Shown: piece after piece, positions 8,316 to 22,658 of the stretch
How the letters are laid out: every line of letters begins with the position of its first letter
Position numbering within the stretch: position 1 is the stretch's first letter
From: Pictodentalium vernedei
Lineage: Eukaryota; Mollusca; Scaphopoda; Dentaliida; Dentaliidae
Direction: 5' to 3'
NCBI GenBank assembly: GCA_031216915.1
Contig: JAUFNR010000080.1
Location: 88,786 to 152,785 of the forward strand
Length of the DNA stretch: 64,000 nucleotides
Program-made: the position numbers and the translations under genes
Notes under the pieces: model-generated
Seen by the model: the letters and a program-made list of their open reading frames with translations, nothing else
Database searches by the model: none
Told to the model about the DNA's origin: nothing

Positions 8316-10571
8316 CGCTTCGGTATATTTTTAGATTTTGTGCCCCTCTATGCGTGTGCAAAATTTTGTGAAAATCGGTCCGAAAATGGCTTCGGAATCG
8401 TGCGGACAAAATGTGTGGAAAAAAAAAAATAAAAAAAAAAAAAAAAAAAATAATCCGTAGAAAAACAATAGTCTTTTCCAGAGGGAAAAGCCTAATAATC
8501 CGTAGAAAAACAATAGTCTTTTCCAGAGGGAAAAGCCTAACTAGATTTTTCGATTTCAAGAAATCGAGAGATTCACCTATTCCGCTTGTCTTTTTAGGCA
8601 GCGACGAAATAAGATTGCATATAGAGCTGGTAGTTTTTTAGGCTATATTAAGTGCATAGCCGATAGAAAACTCCCTACAGTGTCTAACAATTCTTTCGGC
8701 AATACTCTTTCACATTGGCGTGAATGCTGTATGCTTAATGTCCAAGTTAGGGCTAAATAGCAAACCCGTTGAACAAATCGCGTGTACTTAATAATAACAA
8801 CATGTGCATGTGTGACACCATAGATTGTGGCGAACGTTTTCGCAGCAGCCATCCCAAACATTCAGCGTTTGTACCTGAAGCTCGCCCGAACTCGGTCATA
8901 TTATTAGAAAGTCCCGAAACCAAGCATGGGCCTCGAGGCAGCCGCCCCTCTCTCTCAACCCACACCCCGAACGTGCACATACCCTCTCCTGACATTCAAC
9001 ATGATAGAATGGGAAACTGGTGTCGCTCTCTGTGTGAAAAGATGCGGTAACTATTTGTGAAGAATGAGTGAAAAAATGATGGAAATCGGCCAAGAATTGG
9101 CCGAGATATAGCGTTTTAATGAGTTGAGGTAATTGTTTGAATTTGGTCCCGTTCTAGCCGGTGCGACCTGACGCTGGGTATATGTCTGGGGTTGTGGCAC
9201 TGCTCCCCCTCTGGGGTAGTTCCGCTTGAAATTGTGGATTCTCAGTTTCTATTGGAGAGACGCTGGTGACTGAAAGATGCATTGTGTACACTGGCGCCAA
9301 ATGGACCTCGCCAAGCTGGTAACAGTTAGATATTTGTCAGAAATGAAAAGTGGACAGTAATCGCGCATGGGTTAATGGCGAATAGGCGGTAATCTGGCTA
9401 ATTTGACATTAAAATTGAACAGACAGCAGTGTCGCTCATACGCCCACTACGTCCAGACCACTGGAGGCAGCTACACGAAATTTTCAGAAGTTGTTCTACT
9501 CTTCCTGCCCGACAGGTTAGTATCTTTGTCGAGTGGCGTGACCGCGTGGGAACAATGTGGATCGCGTGGAAACCGAAGGGACGATTCGTCCCTCCTCTAT
9601 TCCCAATGCAACGACGTTTCCATTCACTATTCACCTGTCACCCGTCGAGTTTGGCATTATTTCTGTCTATTTGACGAACTGTTCAGCTTTCAATATTCAC
9701 ACGTTCACGTGGGACTGAAAGTTTGGAGTTAAACTGCTTATTTCAGAGCGTACCGGCAGAAACTGACAACTCGACCCGGTGGCGAAAAAGCAGTCGTCTG
9801 GCTAATTTGACATTCAAACTGAACAGATACAATGTCGGATACACGCCAATTATGTCCCGACCATACAAGGCAGCAACTTCAGATTCTCAGAATGTTTTCT
9901 CCTGTCCCTGCCCGACAGTTTAGTATCTTTGTCAAGTGCCAAGACCGCGTGGAAACACCGTGGATCAGGTGGAAACCGAGGGGACGATTCGTCCCTACTT
10001 TCTTCTCAATTCAACGACTTCCCTATTCATTATTTACCTGTCACCGGCTGAGTTTGGCATTATATCTGTCTATTTGATGAACTTTTCAACCTTAACTATT
10101 TGCGGCCTCGTGTTTCACCACCGAAAGGCCACTGCACGGTTACCAATATATTCAGGGACTGATTTTGCAAAAAAAAACATTATTCCGACTGTACCCACAT
10201 GGGAACTCCTAAATCTGTAAGGGTTAAATTTTTAATAATAACGTATAAAACAGAAGTTGTCGTGCTACGCTTGCTGCATGCAGGCATAGAAAACATTCAG
10301 CGCTCAATGAATTAGGAATGGAGTAAATTGTCACTTAAACCAGCGAAATTCTGAAAAAAATGAGAGTTTTTTTTCGCCGGCACCTACCTTATTGCATCCG
10401 AGCAGGGACTGCGTTAAACTTTACAGCAACCTTATAACAGAAAATATTCTTGGAATTGAACTGTGAATACGAATTTCGAAAGCCTACAGAATGCAAATGG
10501 GTGGGTGGCGGGCATCATCACTGGATCTAATGTTGTATTTCATGTTTTCTTTATATTCTATTTATTTTTTT

Positions 10572-10573
<2 letters not shown>

Positions 10574-10631
<58 letters not shown>
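10574..10631 (+). repeat. (TC)29 microsatellite, unit 2
   Basis: Pure tract of 58 bases in the same position as in unit 1. Same length as in unit 3. Confidence 0.98.
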
Positions 10632-10637
<6 letters not shown>

Positions 10638-11850
10638 ATCTGTGTTTGTCTATAATGTTTATAATATTTTGATTTTGCTAGATTCTGTTATTTATGGAAT
10701 ACGTTCTGCCATATTGTAAATTATTAGTCACCGTACAGGAACGGAAGGGCTTCTAAGTGGTAAGCACTTGTCCTCCAATCCTGATTTGCATTGTCAAATG
10801 GCAAATAAAATATGTTTAATCTAATCTAACAGTAGGGCGGGGGAGGGGGGGGGGGCATGTGTCCTAGGTAAAAAAAACAGCAGGGTGCAGGTGTTCTAGA
10901 TAAAATAAACAGCATGGGGGGGGGGGGGGATGTCCCCGCTAATTAATTTTAATAGCAGGCAGTTGTTCATGGGGCAGGTGTCCTATCCCACTGGTACTTG
11001 GCCTTGATGGAAATAACATTTCAACAAGAAACAACGGGAAACTTATTTGCAATAAAGCTGCAAATACAAACTTGATTTTAGGACCATTCCATGGACATGT
11101 TAAAGCCTACTGCGATATCAGCGTTTCTTACTCTCGTCCTTTCACCACACCGCAGTATTTTACCCGAGTCGAGTTCTGACGTCATGAAAGTTTGACGGAC
11201 ATGCTTTCAATTTTGTTATTGACAACAACATATTTATAATTTCGTGCTTACTGATCCGAATTTTGAAAACGACACACGCAATCGCGAAAGCATTTTCTGA
11301 AAAACACGATTCTGTAAAAGGTTTTAATGAAATTTGATTATTTTTTTTTTATTTTCTATTTCGATGGCTCTTGTCGAAAAGGTGCTAATCACTGATCGTC
11401 CCAAACGAGATCAAAGACACGCCGTAGTTTAATAACAGACAGAGAATCTTCTAAGAATATACATGCGCAATCCTAAAATGCAATAAATCAAGTGTATTTT
11501 CACGTTTTATGAGAGAAATATGTCCAATTGTATCATTGAATCATTTTTAGGTATATGTGGGTGAGAAATTTTCTATACGGACAAAATACAGGCTAAATAA
11601 AATATTTGCCATTATTTTCCGCAGACGTATTTTTGTCTTTGCTTCTTGGGGAAATTTCTTGCTGCTAAATACAACGAAGGTGTGTTATTTGATGTGGTCA
11701 GAACCGTCAGGTGGTCGGGTCCGAAACCGCACCTCGCAGAGGATGTAGTGGGGGTGTCGATTTTACAAGTAATGTAGGCAGCGTACACGGCATGGGCTGT
11801 CTGCCTTTAATCCGACAAAACAGGGTTAAGGCTTGGTTTTTTGAATACCC

Positions 11851-11853
<3 letters not shown>

Positions 11854-11897
<44 letters not shown>

Positions 11898-12251
11898 TTG
11901 GTGTTTAAGGTCACATACTTCTGCACAATGGCTAATCGTGACCGTGACAGTTTTAGAGGTGGAGGAAGCCGGAGTACCCGGAGAGAACCACCAAGCATCG
12001 ACGAGCAACTGTCAGCTCCTCAACATTCTCACTCTGTTCAGGCTCCGCTCAGGCAGGGTTACAGAGGTTGAAGACATGTGCACCATCGACGTGCAGTATG
12101 CCTTAGTACACGGGGACATCGTGCCCCTATGTCGGCAACCGGACCAAAGTGCCTTGCCCAAGGACACAACGTGAGTCGTCCCGGACGGGGATCGAACTCG
12201 GGACCTCTAGCATAGAAGTACAATAGTCTACCACTGAGCCACCGCGCTCCC
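11854..12251 (-). mobile_element. tRNA-derived SINE copy, (TTTA)11 tail
   Basis: Same insertion as in the other units, 398 bp. Target-site duplications at 11841-11853 and 12252-12264. Tail tract 11854-11899. Confidence 0.88.
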
Positions 12252-14332
12252 TTGAATACCCTTAATACTATCATACATTATCCCCCAGGAATAAATCTGA
12301 TAAAAGAGGTCATGTTTATCTATTGCATACCCATTTTGCTGCCCGAAAACAGCCGATTTTATTAAAATTTTGACGTTTAGCAGCCGGTAGAGGCATTAAC
12401 AAACGACTAGCGGAATATTCTATCTATGCAATTTGTAAGACCTGCCAATGTCAAATTGTTCTTGAAAATCCCCAACAAGCAGTTAGCGAAATCCACGAAA
12501 ATGTAAATTTTAAGCGTTTAAGGGGCATCTCTCCTTATCCAGTTCAAAATGGGTTAAGTTTCATTCTTTTAAATACCCTTACTACTTACAAACCTTAAAC
12601 ACCAATTAGATTCCATGATTTTTCTGGACCCCCACAGTGTCTGATGAATTGTTTTTAACTGTCTCACAAAAGTTCCTTCATTGATGTTATGAGAACGGTG
12701 AGTATAGTAGTCTCAAATGATTCGGTTTGGTTTTGATAAAAAAATGTTTAGGTAAAACCCATCATTAATGGTAGAATGGGTTAATATCAATATCAATGTT
12801 TCCCTATCAGTTTTGCGTCCGGTAAAAGCCCATGAAGGGTTAACAAATGCCTACCAGAATAATTGATCCATGCAACTGGACATATGACACCAAGACCTAT
12901 CAACGGCCATTTTCTCTTGAAAACCCCACAAAATGTTTGTAAAGAAATCCAGGGAAAACGATTTTTAAACTTTTGATGGGTGTCCCTGTTAACCTCCCCA
13001 ACAGGGGTTAACGCTTGGCTTTTTGAATACCTTTATTACTTACAAAAATGGTCCTCTGTGAATTCCACTTCAAACAAAGGAGATTATGTTTATCTCTCAT
13101 GTATACATTAGGTGCTGTGCGTGTCTGAAAACAGTCCCATGTTAACAACATTACGATGCTTGGCAGCTTGTAGATGGTTAATGTCACATAAACACCTACG
13201 AATAGTCAATTTGTCTTGAAACCCTACAAGTTACCGTTAGGGAAATTCACAGAAAATGGGAATTTAAAGCTTTCAAGGGATATCTCTCTTTAGCCTGCCC
13301 AAAATGGGTTAAGACGTCGACTTTTGAATACCCTTACTACTTACAAAAATGTTTCCATATAAATTGTACGCGCGATAAAAGAAGGAACTTTTCTTTGTGG
13401 TGTACCCTTTGGGTGCTGTTGGTGTGCAAAAACAGCCCATTTTATCGCAATTTTGACCTTCAGCAGCCCGGGGAGGGTTAACTAATGCTGACCAGAATAT
13501 TTTGTTCATGCGACTTGTAATGTCACACCAAGACCTGCAAATAGCCGATTTTTCTTGAAAACCTACAAGATGTTGTTAGAGAAATCCACAGAAAACGGGT
13601 ATTTTAAGATTTTAATGGGTATCTCTCTTTAACCAGCCCCAAATGGGTTAAGACGTCAAATTTTGAATACCCTTACCACTTTCAAAAATATTTTCCGATC
13701 AATTTTGCGTCCGATAAATGAAGGCCCCTTTCTCTGTGGTATATCGTTTGGGTGCTGTTGGTGTCTAAAAACAGCCCATTTTATCACAATTTTTACGTTT
13801 AGCAGCTCGGGGAGGGTTAACTAATGCCGACCGGAATATTTTATCCATGCAACTTGTAATGTCACAATAAGACCTGAGAGTGACCAATTTTTCTTGAAAA
13901 TCTACAAGACTCGTTTAGAGAAATCCACAGAAAACATGAAGTTTTGAGCTTTTTGGGGGCATTGCTGTTTAACCAGCCCAAAACGGGTTAACACTTGGTT
14001 TTCTGAACACCCTTATTACTTACAAAAATGATCTTCGGTGAATTCCACTTCCAGTAAAGAAAGTTATATTTATCTCTCATGTATTGTTTGGGTGGGGTGG
14101 GGGCCTGAAACCGGCCTATTTCATCAAAATTTCGATGTTTGGCAGCCTGTGGAGGGTTACCATATGCATCGCCTGATATGTCGTGTGTATCAAAGGGCGT
14201 GTCACAGACAGGTCTAGCAATGCCGAATGTATAAAAAAAATCTACAAGACGTGTTTCGAGAAAGTGCCGATAAACCCCAATTTTGACAGTTTTTTGCCAA
14301 TTGTGACGAAATAAGGGTTAAATCGAAAATTC
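12252..14332 (+). repeat. Diverged 170-bp satellite block, unit 3
   Basis: Collinear with 250-2330. The CC to AT change at 13867-13868 lies in the B monomer that starts at GGGTTAA near 13814. Confidence 0.85.
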
Positions 14333-16587
14333 CGCTTCGGTATATTTTTAGATTTTGTGCCCCTCTATGCGTGTGCAAAATTTTGTGAAAATCGGTCCGA
14401 AAATGGCTTCGGAATCGTGCGGACAAAATGTGTGGAAAAAAAAAAATAAAAAAAAAAAAAAAAAAATAATCCGTAGAAAAACAATAGTCTTTTCCAGAGG
14501 GAAAAGCCTAATAATCCGTAGAAAAACAATAGTCTTTTCCAGAGGGAAAAGCCTAACTAGATTTTTCGATTTCAAGAAATCGAGAGATTCACCTATTCCG
14601 CTTGTCTTTTTAGGCAGCGACGAAATAAGATTGCATATAGAGCTGGTAGTTTTTTAGGCTATATTAAGTGCATAGCCGATAGAAAACTCCCTACAGTGTC
14701 TAACAATTCTTTCGGCAATACTCTTTCACATTGGCGTGAATGCTGTATGCTTAATGTCCAAGTTAGGGCTAAATAGCAAACCCGTTGAACAAATCGCGTG
14801 TACTTAATAATAACAACATGTGCATGTGTGACACCATAGATTGTGGCGAACGTTTTCGCAGCAGCCATCCCAAACATTCAGCGTTTGTACCTGAAGCTCG
14901 CCCGAACTCGGTCATATTATTAGAAAGTCCCGAAACCAAGCATGGGCCTCGAGGCAGCCGCCCCTCTCTCTCAACCCACACCCCGAACGTGCACATACCC
15001 TCTCCTGACATTCAACATGATAGAATGGGAAACTGGTGTCGCTCTCTGTGTGAAAAGATGCGGTAACTATTTGTGAAGAATGAGTGAAAAAATGATGGAA
15101 ATCGGCCAAGAATTGGCCGAGATATAGCGTTTTAATGAGTTGAGGTAATTGTTTGAATTTGGTCCCGTTCTAGCCGGTGCGACCTGACGCTGGGTATATG
15201 TCTGGGGTTGTGGCACTGCTCCCCCTCTGGGGTAGTTCCGCTTGAAATTGTGGATTCTCAGTTTCTATTGGAGAGACGCTGGTGACTGAAAGATGCATTG
15301 TGTACACTGGCGCCAAATGGACCTCGCCAAGCTGGTAACAGTTAGATATTTGTCAGAAATGAAAAGTGGACAGTAATCGCGCATGGGTTAATGGCGAATA
15401 GGCGGTAATCTGGCTAATTTGACATTAAAATTGAACAGACAGCAGTGTCGCTCATACGCCCACTACGTCCAGACCACTGGAGGCAGCTACACGAAATTTT
15501 CAGAAGTTGTTCTACTCTTCCTGCCCGACAGGTTAGTATCTTTGTCGAGTGGCGTGACCGCGTGGGAACAATGTGGATCGCGTGGAAACCGAAGGGACGA
15601 TTCGTCCCTCCTCTATTCCCAATGCAACGACGTTTCCATTCACTATTCACCTGTCACCCGTCGAGTTTGGCATTATTTCTGTCTATTTGACGAACTGTTC
15701 AGCTTTCAATATTCACACGTTCACGTGGGACTGAAAGTTTGGAGTTAAACTGCTTATTTCAGAGCGTACCGGCAGAAACTGACAACTCGACCCGGTGGCG
15801 AAAAAGCAGTCGTCTGGCTAATTTGACATTCAAACTGAACAGATACAATGTCGGATACACGCCAATTATGTCCCGACCATACAAGGCAGCAACTTCAGAT
15901 TCTCAGAATGTTTTCTCCTGTCCCTGCCCGACAGTTTAGTATCTTTGTCAAGTGCCAAGACCGCGTGGAAACACCGTGGATCAGGTGGAAACCGAGGGGA
16001 CGATTCGTCCCTACTTTCTTCTCAATTCAACGACTTCCCTATTCATTATTTACCTGTCACCGGCTGAGTTTGGCATTATATCTGTCTATTTGATGAACTT
16101 TTCAACCTTAACTATTTGCGGCCTCGTGTTTCACCACCGAAAGGCCACTGCACGGTTACCAATATATTCAGGGACTGATTTTGCAAAAAAAACCATTATT
16201 CCGACTGTACCCACATGGGAACTCCTAAATCTGTAAGGGTTAAATTTTTAATAATAACGTATAAAACAGAAGTTGTCGTGCTACGCTTGCTGCATGCAGG
16301 CATAGAAAACATTCAGCGCTCAATGAATTAGGAATGGAGTAAATTGTCACTTAAACCAGCGAAATTCTGAAAAAAATGAGAGTTTTTTTTCGCCGGCACC
16401 TACCTTATTGCATCCGAGCAGGGACTGCGTTAAACTTTACAGCAACCTTATAACAGAAAATATTCTTGGAATTGAACTGTGAATACGAATTTCGAAAGCC
16501 TACAGAATGCAAATGGGTGGGTGGCGGGCATCATCACTGGATCTAATGTTGTATTTCATGTTTTCTTTATATTCTATTTATTTTTTT

Positions 16588-16589
<2 letters not shown>

Positions 16590-16647
<58 letters not shown>
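16590..16647 (+). repeat. (TC)29 microsatellite, unit 3
   Basis: Pure tract of 58 bases, identical in length to unit 2. Confidence 0.98.
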
Positions 16648-16653
<6 letters not shown>

Positions 16654-17865
16654 ATCTGTGTTTGTCTATAATGTTTATAATATTTTGATTTTGCTAGATT
16701 CTGTTATTTATGGAATACGTTCTGCCATATTGTAAATTATTAGTCACCGTACAGGAACGGAAGGGCTTCTAAGTGGTAAGCACTTGTCCTCCAATCCTGA
16801 TTTGCATTGTCAAATGGCAAATAAAATATGTTTAATCTAATCTAACAGTAGGGCGGGGGAGGGGGGGGGGGCATGTGTCCTAGGTAAAAAAAACAGCAGG
16901 GTGCAGGTGTTCTAGATAAAATAAACAGCATGGGGGGGGGGGGGATGTCCCCGCTAATTAATTTTAATAGCAGGCAGTTGTTCATGGGGCAGGTGTCCTA
17001 TCCCACTGGTACTTGGCCTTGATGGAAATAACATTTCAACAAGAAACAACGGGAAACTTATTTGCAATAAAGCTGCAAATACAAACTTGATTTTAGGACC
17101 ATTCCATGGACATGTTAAAGCCTACTGCGATATCAGCGTTTCTTACTCTCGTCCTTTCACCACACCGCAGTATTTTACCCGAGTCGAGTTCTGACGTCAT
17201 GAAAGTTTGACGGACATGCTTTCAATTTTGTTATTGACAACAACATATTTATAATTTCGTGCTTACTGATCCGAATTTTGAAAACGACACACGCAATCGC
17301 GAAAGCATTTTCTGAAAAACACGATTCTGTAAAAGGTTTTAATGAAATTTGATTATTTTTTTTTTATTTTCTATTTCGATGGCTCTTGTCGAAAAGGTGC
17401 TAATCACTGATCGTCCCAAACGAGATCAAAGACACGCCGTAGTTTAATAACAGACAGAGAATCTTCTAAGAATATACATGCGCAATCCTAAAATGCAATA
17501 AATCAAGTGTATTTTCACGTTTTATGAGAGAAATATGTCCAATTGTATCATTGAATCATTTTTAGGTATATGTGGGTGAGAAATTTTCTATACGGACAAA
17601 ATACAGGCTAAATAAAATATTTGCCATTATTTTCCGCAGACGTATTTTTGTCTTTGCTTCTTGGGGAAATTTCTTGCTGCTAAATACAACGAAGGTGTGT
17701 TATTTGATGTGGTCAGAACCGTCAGGTGGTCGGGTCCGAAACCGCACCTCGCAGAGGATGTAGTGGGGGTGTCGATTTTACAAGTAATGTAGGCAGCGTA
17801 CACGGCATGGGCTGTCTGCCTTTAATCCGACAAAACAGGGTTAAGGCTTGGTTTTTTGAATACCC

Positions 17866-17868
<3 letters not shown>

Positions 17869-17912
<44 letters not shown>

Positions 17913-18266
17913 TTGGTGTTTAAGGTCACATACTTCTGCACAATGGCTAATCGTGACCGTGACAGTTTTAGAGGTGGAGGAAGCCGGAGTACCCGGAGAG
18001 AACCACCAAGCATCGACGAGCAACTGTCAGCTCCTCAACATTCTCACTCTGTTCAGGCTCCGCTCAGGCAGGGTTACAGAGGTTGAAGACATGTGCACCA
18101 TCGACGTGCAGTATGCCTTAGTACACGGGGACATCGTGCCCCTATGTCGGCAACCGGACCAAAGTGCCTTGCCCAAGGACACAACGTGAGTCGTCCCGGA
18201 CGGGGATCGAACTCGGGACCTCTAGCATAGAAGTACAATAGTCTACCACTGAGCCACCGCGCTCCC
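17869..18266 (-). mobile_element. tRNA-derived SINE copy, (TTTA)11 tail
   Basis: Same insertion, 398 bp. Target-site duplications at 17856-17868 and 18267-18279. Tail tract 17869-17914. Confidence 0.88.
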
Positions 18267-20347
18267 TTGAATACCCTTAATACTATCATACATTATCCCC
18301 CAGGAATAAATCTGATAAAAGAGGTCATGTTTATCTATTGCATACCCATTTTGCTGCCCGAAAACAGCCGATTTTATTAAAATTTTGACGTTTAGCAGCC
18401 GGTAGAGGCATTAACAAACGACTAGCGGAATATTCTATCTATGCAATTTGTAAGACCTGCCAATGTCAAATTGTTCTTGAAAATCCCCAACAAGCAGTTA
18501 GCGAAATCCACGAAAATGTAAATTTTAAGCGTTTAAGGGGCATCTCTCCTTATCCAGTTCAAAATGGGTTAAGTTTCATTCTTTTAAATACCCTTACTAC
18601 TTACAAACCTTAAACACCAATTAGATTCCATGATTTTTCTGGACCCCCACAGTGTCTGATGAATTGTTTTTAACTGTCTCACAAAAGTTCCTTCATTGAT
18701 GTTATGAGAACGGTGAGTATAGTAGTCTCAAATGATTCGGTTTGGTTTTGATAAAAAAATGTTTAGGTAAAACCCATCATTAATGGTAGAATGGGTTAAT
18801 ATCAATATCAATGTTTCCCTATCAGTTTTGCGTCCGGTAAAAGCCCATGAAGGGTTAACAAATGCCTACCAGAATAATTGATCCATGCAACTGGACATAT
18901 GACACCAAGACCTATCAACGGCCATTTTCTCTTGAAAACCCCACAAAATGTTTGTAAAGAAATCCAGGGAAAACGATTTTTAAACTTTTGATGGGTGTCC
19001 CTGTTAACCTCCCCAACAGGGGTTAACGCTTGGCTTTTTGAATACCTTTATTACTTACAAAAATGGTCCTCTGTGAATTCCACTTCAAACAAAGGAGATT
19101 ATGTTTATCTCTCATGTATACATTAGGTGCTGTGCGTGTCTGAAAACAGTCCCATGTTAACAACATTACGATGCTTGGCAGCTTGTAGATGGTTAATGTC
19201 ACATAAACACCTACGAATAGTCAATTTGTCTTGAAACCCTACAAGTTACCGTTAGGGAAATTCACAGAAAATGGGAATTTAAAGCTTTCAAGGGATATCT
19301 CTCTTTAGCCTGCCCAAAATGGGTTAAGACGTCGACTTTTGAATACCCTTACTACTTACAAAAATGTTTCCATATAAATTGTACGCGCGATAAAAGAAGG
19401 AACTTTTCTTTGTGGTGTACCCTTTGGGTGCTGTTGGTGTGCAAAAACAGCCCATTTTATCGCAATTTTGACCTTCAGCAGCCCGGGGAGGGTTAACTAA
19501 TGCTGACCAGAATATTTTGTTCATGCGACTTGTAATGTCACACCAAGACCTGCAAATAGCCGATTTTTCTTGAAAACCTACAAGATGTTGTTAGAGAAAT
19601 CCACAGAAAACGGGTATTTTAAGATTTTAATGGGTATCTCTCTTTAACCAGCCCCAAATGGGTTAAGACGTCAAATTTTGAATACCCTTACCACTTTCAA
19701 AAATATTTTCCGATCAATTTTGCGTCCGATAAATGAAGGCCCCTTTCTCTGTGGTATATCGTTTGGGTGCTGTTGGTGTCTAAAAACAGCCCATTTTATC
19801 ACAATTTTTACGTTTAGCAGCTCGGGGAGGGTTAACTAATGCCGACCGGAATATTTTATCCATGCAACTTGTAATGTCACAATAAGACCTGAGAGTGACC
19901 AATTTTTCTTGAAAATCTACAAGACTCGTTTAGAGAAATCCACAGAAAACATGAAGTTTTGAGCTTTTTGGGGGCATTGCTGTTTAACCAGCCCAAAACG
20001 GGTTAACACTTGGTTTTCTGAACACCCTTATTACTTACAAAAATGATCTTCGGTGAATTCCACTTCCAGTAAAGAAAGTTATATTTATCTCTCATGTATT
20101 GTTTGGGTGGGGTGGGGGCCTGAAACCGGCCTATTTCATCAAAATTTCGATGTTTGGCAGCCTGTGGAGGGTTACCATATGCATCGCCTGATATGTCGTG
20201 TGTATCAAAGGGCGTGTCACAGACAGGTCTAGCAATGCCGAATGTATAAAAAAAATCTACAAGACGTGTTTCGAGAAAGTGCCGATAAACCCCAATTTTG
20301 ACAGTTTTTTGCCAATTGTGACGAAATAAGGGTTAAATCGAAAATTC
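18267..20347 (+). repeat. Diverged 170-bp satellite block, unit 4
   Basis: Collinear with 250-2330. Shares the CC to AT change (19882-19883) with unit 3. Confidence 0.85.
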
Positions 20348-22602
20348 CGCTTCGGTATATTTTTAGATTTTGTGCCCCTCTATGCGTGTGCAAAATTTTG
20401 TGAAAATCGGTCCGAAAATGGCTTCGGAATCGTGCGGACAAAATGTGTGGAAAAAAAAAAATAAAAAAAAAAAAAAAAAAATAATCCGTAGAAAAACAAT
20501 AGTCTTTTCCAGAGGGAAAAGCCTAATAATCCGTAGAAAAACAATAGTCTTTTCCAGAGGGAAAAGCCTAACTAGATTTTTCGATTTCAAGAAATCGAGA
20601 GATTCACCTATTCCGCTTGTCTTTTTAGGCAGCGACGAAATAAGATTGCATATAGAGCTGGTAGTTTTTTAGGCTATATTAAGTGCATAGCCGATAGAAA
20701 ACTCCCTACAGTGTCTAACAATTCTTTCGGCAATACTCTTTCACATTGGCGTGAATGCTGTATGCTTAATGTCCAAGTTAGGGCTAAATAGCAAACCCGT
20801 TGAACAAATCGCGTGTACTTAATAATAACAACATGTGCATGTGTGACACCATAGATTGTGGCGAACGTTTTCGCAGCAGCCATCCCAAACATTCAGCGTT
20901 TGTACCTGAAGCTCGCCCGAACTCGGTCATATTATTAGAAAGTCCCGAAACCAAGCATGGGCCTCGAGGCAGCCGCCCCTCTCTCTCAACCCACACCCCG
21001 AACGTGCACATACCCTCTCCTGACATTCAACATGATAGAATGGGAAACTGGTGTCGCTCTCTGTGTGAAAAGATGCGGTAACTATTTGTGAAGAATGAGT
21101 GAAAAAATGATGGAAATCGGCCAAGAATTGGCCGAGATATAGCGTTTTAATGAGTTGAGGTAATTGTTTGAATTTGGTCCCGTTCTAGCCGGTGCGACCT
21201 GACGCTGGGTATATGTCTGGGGTTGTGGCACTGCTCCCCCTCTGGGGTAGTTCCGCTTGAAATTGTGGATTCTCAGTTTCTATTGGAGAGACGCTGGTGA
21301 CTGAAAGATGCATTGTGTACACTGGCGCCAAATGGACCTCGCCAAGCTGGTAACAGTTAGATATTTGTCAGAAATGAAAAGTGGACAGTAATCGCGCATG
21401 GGTTAATGGCGAATAGGCGGTAATCTGGCTAATTTGACATTAAAATTGAACAGACAGCAGTGTCGCTCATACGCCCACTACGTCCAGACCACTGGAGGCA
21501 GCTACACGAAATTTTCAGAAGTTGTTCTACTCTTCCTGCCCGACAGGTTAGTATCTTTGTCGAGTGGCGTGACCGCGTGGGAACAATGTGGATCGCGTGG
21601 AAACCGAAGGGACGATTCGTCCCTCCTCTATTCCCAATGCAACGACGTTTCCATTCACTATTCACCTGTCACCCGTCGAGTTTGGCATTATTTCTGTCTA
21701 TTTGACGAACTGTTCAGCTTTCAATATTCACACGTTCACGTGGGACTGAAAGTTTGGAGTTAAACTGCTTATTTCAGAGCGTACCGGCAGAAACTGACAA
21801 CTCGACCCGGTGGCGAAAAAGCAGTCGTCTGGCTAATTTGACATTCAAACTGAACAGATACAATGTCGGATACACGCCAATTATGTCCCGACCATACAAG
21901 GCAGCAACTTCAGATTCTCAGAATGTTTTCTCCTGTCCCTGCCCGACAGTTTAGTATCTTTGTCAAGTGCCAAGACCGCGTGGAAACACCGTGGATCAGG
22001 TGGAAACCGAGGGGACGATTCGTCCCTACTTTCTTCTCAATTCAACGACTTCCCTATTCATTATTTACCTGTCACCGGCTGAGTTTGGCATTATATCTGT
22101 CTATTTGATGAACTTTTCAACCTTAACTATTTGCGGCCTCGTGTTTCACCACCGAAAGGCCACTGCACGGTTACCAATATATTCAGGGACTGATTTTGCA
22201 AAAAAAACCATTATTCCGACTGTACCCACATGGGAACTCCTAAATCTGTAAGGGTTAAATTTTTAATAATAACGTATAAAACAGAAGTTGTCGTGCTACG
22301 CTTGCTGCATGCAGGCATAGAAAACATTCAGCGCTCAATGAATTAGGAATGGAGTAAATTGTCACTTAAACCAGCGAAATTCTGAAAAAAATGAGAGTTT
22401 TTTTTCGCCGGCACCTACCTTATTGCATCCGAGCAGGGACTGCGTTAAACTTTACAGCAACCTTATAACAGAAAATATTCTTGGAATTGAACTGTGAATA
22501 CGAATTTCGAAAGCCTACAGAATGCAAATGGGTGGGTGGCGGGCATCATCACTGGATCTAATGTTGTATTTCATGTTTTCTTTATATTCTATTTATTTTT
22601 TT

Positions 22603-22604
<2 letters not shown>

Positions 22605-22652
<48 letters not shown>
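22605..22652 (+). repeat. (TC)24 microsatellite, unit 4
   Basis: Pure tract of 48 bases. Confidence 0.98.

Positions 22653-22658
<6 letters not shown>

Larger units (their letters stand above)
6042..12058. repeat. Macrosatellite unit 2 (6,017 bp)
   Basis: 45-bp pair at 8449-8538, 404-bp pair at 9377-10102, (TC)29, first G run interrupted by one A (5 G, A, 11 G at 10839-10855), second G run 10916-10929, (TTTA)11. One extra A lies in the A-rich tract near 8420-8450. Position 10177 is A where unit 1 has C. The +32 bp relative to unit 1 is fully explained by TC +24, TTTA +4, G run +3 and A run +1. Confidence 0.97.
12059..18073. repeat. Macrosatellite unit 3 (6,015 bp)
   Basis: 45-bp pair at 14465-14554, 404-bp pair at 15393-16118, (TC)29, interrupted G run 16855-16871 (same 5 G, A, 11 G form as unit 2), second G run 16932-16944, (TTTA)11. 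CC is changed to AT at 13867-13868, a change shared with unit 4. Confidence 0.97.
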